Source: Phycisphaerae bacterium (GTDB lineage Bacteria; Planctomycetota; Phycisphaerae; Sedimentisphaerales; UBA12454). Taken from it: a DNA stretch of 37,476 nucleotides. The notes beneath the pieces are model-generated. The model was not told where the DNA came from, ran no database searches, and saw only the letters and a list, made by a program, of their open reading frames with translations. Of the stretch, positions 31,872 through 37,476 are shown piece after piece (the stretch's first letter is position 1; each line of letters begins with the position of its first letter). Made by a program: the position numbers and the translations under genes. The stretch covers positions 68,315 through 105,790 of the forward strand of contig JAPLMW010000063.1 in NCBI GenBank assembly GCA_026386845.1. Direction: 5' to 3'.

Positions 31872-32612
31872 GTGAACTGCACAATAAAAAGATATTTAAA
31901 AATTGTTCCGGGAACTATCGCTGACTATAAGCCTTTGTCTCGTTTTCATTATCGAGACAGCAGAACAGGGGCGGTAGCGGCGGTTTATAAAATCATCGAT
32001 ACTCATCCGATGAGAGAACAAATTGAACCCGTCGTCGGCATAATCATTTATTCAATGCCGGCCTGCTCCGTGCAGCTTCGCAATATCGCGACAAAAGGCC
32101 TGTTTACGAAATTAGGCTCCGCGAATGCGAATATGCAGCTTATAAATCAAAACATCCGCACTATCGCAAGAGTGGTAATCGAACCGCGATACAGGGCTCT
32201 GGGACTTTCTTATGAACTCGTCCAAAAAACGATGCCGTTGCTGAATATGCCTTACATCGAGGCTCTGGCCGTGATGGGCAAGGTCAATCCATTCTTCGAA
32301 AAGGCTGGAATGATGAAATTCGAAGCTCCTCAGTCTTTGCGCAGCGTTAAACTCCGCCAGGCCCTGAGCACAATCGGTATTGAAGACACCGACCTCGTCG
32401 ATATCGAAAAGACGCACAATAAACTGCAAAGTCTCAATCGAAAGGCAAAAAGTTTTATCGAAAAGCATATAACGGATTTCCTCGCCGCCTACGGCAAAAA
32501 GGGCAGATTAATGCGGGACGGTTTGGCAAGAACAGAATTTTTTATCAGCAGGCTGTCTGAGAGGCCGGTTTACTATCTCTGGCGAAATACCGCCTGCGAT
32601 TTGAAGATATAA
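31872..32612 (+). CDS. GNAT-like acetyltransferase, second half of a COG2401-type protein
   Basis: A 246-residue protein. The N-terminal part (PGTIADYKPLSRFHYRDS) and the acetyl-CoA motif ARVVIEPRYRALGLSYELVQ (about 99-118), followed by YIEALAVMGKVNPFFEKAGM, match the acetyltransferase domain that COG2401 proteins carry after an ABC ATPase. The pyrophosphate-loop glycines are partly replaced (RALGLS), so activity is uncertain. The substrate is unknown; phage Mu Mom, a DNA-modifying enzyme, is also GNAT-like, but direct kinship is not claimed. The start is GTG at 31872, supplied by the element. The gene follows the ATPase gene by 197 bp. Confidence 0.78.
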   Translation: MNCTIKRYLKIVPGTIADYKPLSRFHYRDSRTGAVAAVYKIIDTHPMREQIEPVVGIIIYSMPACSVQLRNIATKGLFTKLGSANANMQLINQNIRTIARVVIEPRYRALGLSYELVQKTMPLLNMPYIEALAVMGKVNPFFEKAGMMKFEAPQSLRSVKLRQALSTIGIEDTDLVDIEKTHNKLQSLNRKAKSFIEKHITDFLAAYGKKGRLMRDGLARTEFFISRLSERPVYYLWRNTACDLKI

Positions 32613-32636
32613 TCCCGTTTTAACGGGACGTTTTTT
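32613..32636 (+). terminator. Terminator after the GNAT gene
   Basis: TCCCGTT, two T, AACGGGA, then CGTTTTTT, immediately after the stop codon. Confidence 0.65.
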
Positions 32637-32665
32637 GACAAGTTAATATGAGAATAAGACAAATA

Positions 32666-32692
32666 AAAAGGCCGGCGTATGGCCGGCCTTTT
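32666..32692. terminator. GC-rich bidirectional terminator hairpin
   Basis: AAAAGGCCGGC, GTATG loop, GCCGGCCTTTT. With the terminator 30 bp before it, it separates the ATPase/GNAT unit from the ParB unit. Confidence 0.7.
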
Positions 32693-32754
32693 ATACATTT
32701 TAAAAACTATGCCATTATTTTATTTAATAACCCAATACATCAGGAGTATCTAAA

Positions 32755-33429
32755 ATGAATAATCAAACCACTTTATCCGCCGTAGCCTTGGCGAAGGCGG
32801 AAATTATCAGGATACCGCTTGATAAACTTCTGCCGCATCCGGAAAACCCAAACAAAATGAGCAAACAGACGTTTGAAAAACTCAAACGCCATATCAAACA
32901 ATCACATAATTATGAGCCGCTGATTGTCCGCAAACATCCTGAAACTGAAAATCATTTTCAAATAATCAACGGCCATCACAGGGCGGATGCCCTCAAACAA
33001 ATTGGCGAAACATTCGCAGACTGCGTTATCTGGAACATTGATGACGACCAGGCAAGAATCCTGCTTGCGACATTAAACAGGCTCGGCGGAAAAGATGAAC
33101 TGAGCGTAAAAGCAGAACTGATAAAAAGCCTTTCTGAAAAATTCAGCGTCAAGGAACTTACAAAGCTGCTGCCTGACAGCAAACAGGCGATTGAAAGATT
33201 AAAAGACATAACAAAATCACTGCCGCAGTTCGAAGATGACGCAAAGGCATTTTTAAATACGCTGGTTTTCTTCCTGAATGATGAGCAGATAAAAATTGTC
33301 AATTCCGCTCTCGACGCAACGATAAAAACTCAACAGAGCCGCGATAGTATCAGAGCGGGCAAGTCAGAAAAATTGGCTAATGCAATAACAATTATCGCAA
33401 AAGATTATTTGAACCATTCACGGAGGTAA
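32755..33429 (+). CDS. ParB/Srx-domain protein
   Basis: A 224-residue protein. The ParB N-terminal (sulfiredoxin-like) domain runs from IPLDKLLPHPENPNKM (about 22) through EPLIVRKHPETENHFQIING to HHRADALKQIG (about 85). The GHHR box binds nucleotide in ParB relatives. The rest is helical and ends in a basic tail. Phage-linked ParB-like proteins of this kind differ from segregation ParB, which has a central HTH that is not clear here. Its first residues include LSAVALAKAE, encoded by a 26-bp palindromic repeat. CAGGAG precedes the ATG. It is coupled to the DUF1376 gene (2 bp apart). Confidence 0.85.
   Translation: MNNQTTLSAVALAKAEIIRIPLDKLLPHPENPNKMSKQTFEKLKRHIKQSHNYEPLIVRKHPETENHFQIINGHHRADALKQIGETFADCVIWNIDDDQARILLATLNRLGGKDELSVKAELIKSLSEKFSVKELTKLLPDSKQAIERLKDITKSLPQFEDDAKAFLNTLVFFLNDEQIKIVNSALDATIKTQQSRDSIRAGKSEKLANAITIIAKDYLNHSRR
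32776..32801. repeat. 26-bp palindromic repeat TCCGCC...GGCGGA in the ParB gene
   Basis: TCCGCCGTAGCCTTGGCGAA followed by GGCGGA, in frame at codons 8-16. It is the same unit type as in the thermonuclease gene at 29942 and 29589. Confidence 0.65.
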
Positions 33430-33431
33430 AT

Positions 33432-33767
33432 ATGAAACGCAAAAAAATAAAATATGTATCGCTCGAATCGGGGGCTTTTCTTTCCGATATGGTTTTTCAG
33501 GTAATGAACGCCGAGGAAAGAGGTGTTTACTGTTCGCTGATTTTTTATTTATATGAAAATAACGGGGGCCTTCCCTTAAATCCTGAATACCTTAAACATC
33601 TTTGTAACTGTGAAAACTTCGAGAAGGTATGGGAATTTATCAAACGAAAATTCATCATCAAGCGGGGACGAATTTATCATAAAAGAGTGACGGCTGAATT
33701 GGAAAGAGCAAGGCAGATTTTTCAAGTTCAGTCACAGAAAGCCGTTAAGAGGGCAATAAAGCGGTAA
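33432..33767 (+). CDS. DUF1376-like phage protein
   Basis: A 111-residue protein with the DUF1376 pattern: KYVSLESGAFLSDMVFQVMN, EERGVYCSLIFYLYENNGGL, LPLNPEYLKHLC and a final KRVTAELERARQIFQ. DUF1376 proteins are encoded by phages and prophages and are often compared with the N-terminal domain of replication initiators. The ribosome-binding site GGAGG overlaps the end of the ParB gene. Only this domain is present, so a C-terminal part may be missing. Confidence 0.75.
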   Translation: MKRKKIKYVSLESGAFLSDMVFQVMNAEERGVYCSLIFYLYENNGGLPLNPEYLKHLCNCENFEKVWEFIKRKFIIKRGRIYHKRVTAELERARQIFQVQSQKAVKRAIKR

Positions 33768-34020
33768 CGGCAAAAGAAGAACGCCGCGGGCCGTGTTTTT
33801 CGCACAGGTTAAAAGAGATTTGGGTTATAAAGATGAAACCTGAAACCGGTGATTTTGCTTCAAAAAAGCCTGTTTCAGCCCCATTAAAGAGATAGACTAC
33901 CGAGATTTTCCTTGATTTCACAAAGAAAACAGGTATAATAATCTTTGTATCTGTAAAGGACGACGGAGAAATAAAAGGCAGGAAGAATAACAAGCACAGT
34001 TTTGTTTTTAAGAGCAGGTT
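33768..34020. other. Spacer after the DUF1376 gene
   Basis: No gene was recognised in the spacer. It ends with the promoter at 33912-33939 for the secreted protein. Confidence 0.45.
33912..33939 (+). promoter_or_regulatory. Sigma70-type promoter
   Basis: TTGATT at 33912-33917, 16-bp spacer, TATAAT at 33934-33939, about 80 bp before the start at 34021. The best promoter match in the window. Confidence 0.6.
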
Positions 34021-34410
34021 ATGAAGAAGATTCTGTTATTTTCAGCGATTCCTGTTGTTCTCGTAATTTTTAGTTTTTACATCTTTGCGACTGCGGATTC
34101 CGGCATTCAGGAGAGGTCTTCGCCAAAATTGCTTAACATTGACATCATCGGCCCAAATTCCGTGCCGGAAAATACACAAAACGTTTTTCATGTCGCCGCA
34201 ATTTATGATAACGGCTCAATCGTAGAGGTTACTCCTGATGCAAACATTATGGTTACTCCTGAAAAGCATGCGGTGATAAACCTCGGCGGAATTATTGAGA
34301 CGTTTAAGCAAAATCAGCAGGAACAATTTACCATTCACGCCAACTATCGGGGCTTTGCGACGGAAAAACTGGTTATCATTTATCCTCTCCGCGACGGACA
34401 CGAAAAATAA
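34021..34410 (+). CDS. Secreted protein with Ig-like strands, unknown
   Basis: A 129-residue protein with a signal peptide or anchor (ILLFSAIPVVLVIFSFYIFA) and a single beta-sandwich-like domain (LLNIDIIGPNSVPENTQNVF; HVAAIYDNGSIVEVTPDANI; FTIHANYRGFATEKLVIIYP), resembling bacterial Ig-like (Big) domains. It has its own promoter and is probably not part of the phage-type operon, although it lies within it. Confidence 0.6.
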   Translation: MKKILLFSAIPVVLVIFSFYIFATADSGIQERSSPKLLNIDIIGPNSVPENTQNVFHVAAIYDNGSIVEVTPDANIMVTPEKHAVINLGGIIETFKQNQQEQFTIHANYRGFATEKLVIIYPLRDGHEK

Positions 34411-34471
34411 TTAGTTTCAGCCAATTCTTCTATCTACAATTTTCAACCTCCAATTTTAAAAGGGTCTTACT

Positions 34472-34762
34472 ATGTCATTAACAAAGAAACAATTAGAGAT
34501 TATCGACGATTTATTTGAGTCCGGCGGCGACGAAACAAGCGTTCTGCAAAAACACAATATTCCGCGCAAAGTCTGGGCCAAATGGCTTGCTGACAAGGAT
34601 TTCGCCGATGAGATTGCAGCCCGCGTTGAAGCGTCAAAAAGGCAGAGCCGGATTATCCTGTCAAAATATTTATCGGTTGCAGCGGTAAAGCTGGTTCAGC
34701 TTTGTAATAGTGAAAATCAGGAGACCAGCCGAACCCGCCGCAGAAATAAAAGTTTAAAATAG
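34472..34762 (+). CDS. HTH protein, small-terminase-like
   Basis: A 96-residue protein with an N-terminal helix-turn-helix (SLTKKQLEIIDDLFESGGDE, then VLQKHNIPRKVWAKWLADKD) and a helix with KRQSRIILSKYLSVAAVKLV, like the small terminase and related phage HTH proteins. It ends in an arginine-rich tail (SRTRRRNKSLK), which looks like an abrupt end, so the gene may be truncated. No large terminase follows. AAAGGG precedes the ATG. Confidence 0.6.
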   Translation: MSLTKKQLEIIDDLFESGGDETSVLQKHNIPRKVWAKWLADKDFADEIAARVEASKRQSRIILSKYLSVAAVKLVQLCNSENQETSRTRRRNKSLK

Positions 34763-34982
34763 GTAATTTGCCTAAAAAAATTCACTCTTCTGCAATATTT
34801 CAGCCTCTTTAAGCGTCCATAATATAGAAAAACGTGAATTTTACGTTACTTTGACTTAAAACCAACCACTGATAGACGGTAAAATATAAATTTGATACTC
34901 CGCATCCCGTTAGAGACAAGCCACTCATAGGCTGTCAAGCCTAAGGCTTTGTCTCTAACGGGACGCATACAGGTTAAAGAAT
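34763..34982. other. Spacer with insertion copy c
   Basis: No gene was seen apart from the CCCGTTAG-family element at 34905-34963. The sequence before it has A/T-rich promoter-like words. Confidence 0.4.
34905..34963. mobile_element. Inverted-repeat insertion, CCCGTTAG family, copy c
   Basis: The ends are CCCGTTAGAGACAAG and CTTTGTCTCTAACGGG; CGCA at 34901-34904 and 34964-34967 flank it. It lies in the spacer just upstream of the pseudopilin gene. Confidence 0.75.
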
Positions 34983-35738
34983 ATGAGAGATAGAAAAACA
35001 GGATTTATCCCGTTAGAGACAAGTCGGCAGGGGCGACCGTCTGGTATTTCAAATATCTCGTCTCTAACGGGATTTACCCCAACACCAATTTGCATTGCGA
35101 TTGGGCAGGTAAAAACAAAAGATACGCAGTTTTGCCGGCAAAATTCAAATTCTCTTGCCATACGCAAATTGGTGAGGGGATTTACGCTGGTTGAGCTTTT
35201 GGTAGTGATGGCGATAATCGCTATGCTGACCGGCATACTTATGCCGGCCTTGGCCGCCACTCGCAGGATTGCCTACAAAACCCTTTGCAAAGAAAATCTG
35301 CACGGCTGCGCCATCGGGTTTCGTATGTATCTCGACGACAACAAGAATGTTATGCCGACAATTACAAATATGCCCAATGCACATCTGGCTGATAATCCTA
35401 TCCCAATTTTCACCGCCATCGGCAAATATCTCGGCAACCCTGAAGTTCTCAAATGTCCCGCGGACAAAGGCACCGTCATAGGCACTTCATTTTTTGACAG
35501 GTCGCAGGCCGAAAAAGACGCAAACTGCTACTTCAGGGAACAAGGCTCAAGCTATGAATACAATACAAGGTTGGCAAACCAAGTTATTGAGAAAAGCCGG
35601 TCCGCCCAGCGTTTCAGCGTAAATGAGATATACCTGCTAAGAGATTACAGTGCATTTCACGGCACGCCGGGCAGGACAGGTTCGGTGATGTATCTTTACG
35701 CCGACTCATTAGTAGCTGACAGAGAAAGGGACAAATAA
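34983..35738 (+). CDS. Type II secretion-style pseudopilin
   Basis: A 251-residue protein with the prepilin motif RGFTLVELLVVMAIIAMLTG (cleavage after Gly at about 66, then Phe, Glu at +5), so it is processed by prepilin peptidase. The mature part (YLDDNKNVMPTI; EVLKCPADKG; GSSYEYNTRL) matches planctomycete pseudopilins with a calcium/cysteine-type head, here shortened. The leader of 66 residues is unusually long because an inverted-repeat element (copy d) inserted in frame and adds 23 codons. The stop TAA overlapped the original start of the next gene. Confidence 0.8.
   Translation: MRDRKTGFIPLETSRQGRPSGISNISSLTGFTPTPICIAIGQVKTKDTQFCRQNSNSLAIRKLVRGFTLVELLVVMAIIAMLTGILMPALAATRRIAYKTLCKENLHGCAIGFRMYLDDNKNVMPTITNMPNAHLADNPIPIFTAIGKYLGNPEVLKCPADKGTVIGTSFFDRSQAEKDANCYFREQGSSYEYNTRLANQVIEKSRSAQRFSVNEIYLLRDYSAFHGTPGRTGSVMYLYADSLVADRERDK
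35008..35072. mobile_element. Inverted-repeat insertion, CCCGTTAG family, copy d (in frame)
   Basis: The ends are CCCGTTAGAGACAAG and CTCGTCTCTAACGGG; TTTA at 35004-35007 and 35073-35076 flank it. The net gain of 69 bp keeps the pseudopilin frame open and adds IPLETSRQGRPSGISNISSL followed by TGF to the leader. Confidence 0.78.
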
Positions 35739-35815
35739 TGTATCCCGCACCTTCTAAATATTCATCACGCCGATGTGATATATTACGTATATCTTTTAAA
35801 AAATCGCAAGAATGA
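35738..35815 (+). CDS. 25-codon frame opened by the insertion (original start of the next gene)
   Basis: The ATG overlapping the pseudopilin stop (TAATG) reads MYPAPSKYSSRRCDILRISF into the element and stops at 35815. Before the insertion it would have been the coupled start of the downstream membrane protein gene. Confidence 0.4.
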   Translation: MYPAPSKYSSRRCDILRISFKKSQE

Positions 35816-35865
35816 TAGAATCACAATAAGTTCAAAGAAAAATTAAATAGAAAGGAAGGTGCGGG
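35744..35865. mobile_element. Start-codon insertion element, CCCGCACC family, copy 2
   Basis: A 122-bp element with ends CCCGCACCTTCT and AAGGAAGGTGCGGG. ATGTAT at 35738-35743 and ATGTAT at 35866-35871 flank it exactly. The right end provides AAGGAAGG at 6-7 bp from the new ATG. Interior words (AAATATTCAT, ATCGCAAGAATG, TTCAAAGAAAAATT) align with copy 1. Confidence 0.82.
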
Positions 35866-36540
35866 ATGTATTCCGGCACACTTAAACAACCGCCGTCAAA
35901 CAGAAAAAAAATAGTGATTATCGCTGTTATTGCAGTTGTCTTTTGTCTCTCAGCCTCCGGCGGACTGTATTATATGTTCAAAGGCAGTTCTGACCGCACA
36001 GATGAGTTCGGCAGACGAAGAAGAGATTGGCGGGACGCCAATCTTCCTAACCCAGACAAGCAAAAGCCGCAGGAAATTATGGCTTATATGGACAGCGCCG
36101 AGTTCAAGAAATTAGCGCCTCGCAAGCAGTTTGAGTATATGCGACAAGGCGGCCGGCAGGTTATGGAATATCAGATGGAAACATATTTCTCGCTTGGCGA
36201 CGAGAAGCAGAAAACCGCCTATCTTGACCAGATGATTGACAGGATGCAGGCCGAGCGAGCCAACTTCGAGCAGATGCGTGGGCAGATGCCAAGACGCCAG
36301 CGGGACGCAAATGAACCAAATGACCCGAACCGTCCTTCTCGCCGGCAAGCTCAGGCCGGCGGCAGAAGAACTCAGACTGCTTCCGGTATGCGGGCAAGGT
36401 CTGAAAGAGGCACAGCACTTCAGAGAGCACAGCGCGATGCGTTTATGACGGCTATGCGAAAAAGAATGCAGCAGCGCGGGATAACAACGCCCGGCCCAGG
36501 CGGCAGAGGCGGTCCCGGCGGGCCTCCGCCCGGAAGATGA
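35866..36540 (+). CDS. Single-pass membrane protein with disordered Arg/Gln/Pro-rich tail
   Basis: A 224-residue protein: a cytoplasmic N-terminus, one transmembrane helix (IVIIAVIAVVFCLSASGGLY, about 16-35), then a helical and charged region (AYMDSAEFKKLAPRKQFEYM; KQKTAYLDQMIDRMQAERAN), and a low-complexity end (RQRDANEPNDPNRPSRRQ, GPGGRGGPGGPPPGR). The Asn-Asp-Pro linkers are typical of planctomycete envelope proteins. The start codon and ribosome-binding site come from the element. It originally overlapped the pseudopilin stop, so the two genes were coupled. The function is unknown. Confidence 0.7.
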   Translation: MYSGTLKQPPSNRKKIVIIAVIAVVFCLSASGGLYYMFKGSSDRTDEFGRRRRDWRDANLPNPDKQKPQEIMAYMDSAEFKKLAPRKQFEYMRQGGRQVMEYQMETYFSLGDEKQKTAYLDQMIDRMQAERANFEQMRGQMPRRQRDANEPNDPNRPSRRQAQAGGRRTQTASGMRARSERGTALQRAQRDAFMTAMRKRMQQRGITTPGPGGRGGPGGPPPGR

Positions 36541-36588
36541 TAATTCCTTGACGAATCATATCTGCCGCGTTAAGTTCGGATAAATGAA

Positions 36589-36653
36589 TCCCGTTAGAGA
36601 CAAGACATCTTCAATACCTGACAGTCGCTGCAAGCGGCCTATCTCTAACGGGA
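36589..36653. mobile_element. Inverted-repeat insertion, CCCGTTAG family, copy e (at a start codon)
   Basis: The ends are CCCGTTAGAGACAAG and TATCTCTAACGGG; TGAA at 36585-36588 and 36654-36657 flank it. The last A of the element plus the duplicated TG recreates an ATG at 36653. The interior shares AATACCTGACAG with copy a. Confidence 0.78.
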
Positions 36654-37273
36654 TGAAGATACATAACCGTATTATACTTTTTGTTTTACCGGCTGTTCTC
36701 TTGCTGCTTTCCTGCGAAGATAATTGGGGCAATTCTTCTCTGTCAAAAATTGTAAAACGAGAGCTTGACAGATACCCCGGCCAGAGGCTTGTCGATATTT
36801 ACAAGACATTCTTTCAGGGCTTCTTCGGCCCTGCTCATTTAATCACTGACGCAAACGAGGCTGTCCAATATACAAAACAGGAATTGGCAGAGGCAAACGA
36901 TTTTGAAGATTACGATTTTTATCCCCTGCCGCCGGACGACAAATTTGTCCGTATGAATTTAAAGCTAATCAAAAACAACAAAATATCGCTCGATGATTTT
37001 ACTGAAATTTTTGTCAAAAGCGCAAAACCGGTCGGCAAGGCTGATATTGAAAAATGGAAGAAACGCTGGCCGAAAATCTTATCAGAGATTGAAAAACAAA
37101 AACCGGATATGCCGAATTTTCAGCGGGACAAGGCTTTCATTGAAGGTTTGCTCGCAAAAAATGAGTATGTCGTTGACCACAGCGAGGAATTTATCGCAAA
37201 GTATCATCCCCATTATCGCGTCATAAACACCGAGCAGCTAAAAAACATTTTGCAGAACAGAGCTACCAGGTAA
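36653..37273 (+). CDS. Conserved lipoprotein of unknown function
   Basis: A 206-residue predicted lipoprotein: MKIHNRIILFVLPAVLLLLS followed by Cys. The body has RELDRYPGQRLVDIYKTFFQ, GFFGPAHLITDANEA, FVRMNLKLIKNNKISLDDFT and WKKRWPKILSEIEK, a pattern of a soluble helical domain that I do not recognise. The start is placed at 36653, where the signal peptide begins. The earlier in-frame ATG at 36584 would add 23 residues from the inserted element (NPVRDKTSSIPDSRCKRPIS). The stop overlaps the end of the convergent barrel gene by 11 bp. Confidence 0.72.
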   Translation: MKIHNRIILFVLPAVLLLLSCEDNWGNSSLSKIVKRELDRYPGQRLVDIYKTFFQGFFGPAHLITDANEAVQYTKQELAEANDFEDYDFYPLPPDDKFVRMNLKLIKNNKISLDDFTEIFVKSAKPVGKADIEKWKKRWPKILSEIEKQKPDMPNFQRDKAFIEGLLAKNEYVVDHSEEFIAKYHPHYRVINTEQLKNILQNRATR

Positions 37274-37476
37274 AAATCAGGCTGTATCTGGCGAAGACAG
37301 CAGGGTCGTTTTTGTCATCGTTGTAGAAATCGCCCGGGCCGAACAATTCGCCTTCAAGCCTGTGCTCTATGTTTTCGCTGGCTTTGTATGAAAGCTGAAT
37401 CCTGGCTAATTGGCCTCTGAAGTTGCCGCTTTTGCTCATACCGCCTGAGCCGCCTTTATAGGTATTGTCGTCGGCA
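37263..37476 (-). CDS. Outer-membrane beta-barrel protein (C-terminal fragment)
   Basis: The last 70 codons of a minus-strand gene that enters from beyond the window. Alternating strands (GNFRGQLARIQLSYKASENI; EHRLEGELFGPGDF; FARYSLIFTW) end with an aromatic residue. This is the typical beta-barrel C-terminal signal read by the BAM complex, so the protein is a porin- or alginate-export-like barrel. A complete family cannot be named from the fragment. Confidence 0.65.
   Translation of the reverse strand, partial: ADDNTYKGGSGGMSKSGNFRGQLARIQLSYKASENIEHRLEGELFGPGDFYNDDKNDPAVFARYSLIFTW

Noticed and set aside
30742-32612. A single ATPase-GNAT gene broken by a frameshift
   Set aside because: The two parts are separated by 197 bp with stops in all frames, a palindrome and an insertion element; each part has its own start, so a split is more likely than a sequencing error.

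Overview
The window looks like a chromosomal segment of a planctomycete-type bacterium, most likely Phycisphaerae/Sedimentisphaerales-like. This is inferred from gene content, not from a marker gene. Pointers are a GFTLVELLVV pseudopilin, a PEP-CTERM tail remnant, Pro-Asn-Asp-rich linkers, moderate GC with AT-rich spacers, and many small palindromic repeats sitting inside genes. No rRNA, tRNA, CRISPR array, integrase or transposase was found.

Layout. 1-3.5 kb: the start of ftsY (minus), a spacer with two inverted-repeat insertions, dnaA (plus), and a convergent REC-GGDEF-HD-GYP regulator. 3.6-17.3 kb: a minus-strand virion-type block running portal, coiled-coil scaffold candidate, SU10-like major capsid protein, connector candidate, several tail or baseplate proteins, a beta-helix protein and a hub-like protein, ending in small membrane proteins. 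Two pieces of apparent cargo interrupt it: a secreted Cys-motif protein on the plus strand at 10.1 kb, and an AT-rich pair (SPL-like radical SAM enzyme and methyltransferase) at 4.25-6.2 kb. 17.7-30.2 kb: housekeeping and envelope genes, namely a UbiA/MenA prenyltransferase, an M48 peptidase lipoprotein, a COG3014-YcfL-LpoB-CsgG lipoprotein cluster, phosphomannomutase plus a LarA homologue, RlmN plus a HAD phosphatase, a DUF438-hemerythrin protein and a secreted thermonuclease. 30.7-34.8 kb: a second virus-linked group on the plus strand, with an HTH-ABC ATPase, a GNAT-like protein (together a split COG2401-type pair), a ParB-like protein, a DUF1376 protein and a small-terminase-like HTH protein. 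35-37.5 kb: a pseudopilin, a membrane protein, a lipoprotein and the end of an outer-membrane barrel gene.

The two virus-derived groups together carry portal, capsid, tail, ParB and small-terminase-like functions, but no large terminase, tape measure or integrase is visible. A domesticated, GTA-like or degraded prophage split by about 13 kb of host genes is the best reading. Similar TTTGT...ACAAA inverted repeats lie upstream of the portal gene and upstream of the ABC ATPase gene and could be a shared operator.

The most unusual sequence-level finding is two families of short inverted-repeat elements with apparent target duplications. One (ends CCCGCACC/GGTGCGGG, two copies) has landed exactly on start codons, duplicated the first two codons and brought a new ribosome-binding site. 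The other (ends CCCGTTAG/CTAACGGG, five copies) includes two in-frame insertions at the 5' ends of genes. A perfect 40-bp palindrome lies between the ATPase and GNAT genes.
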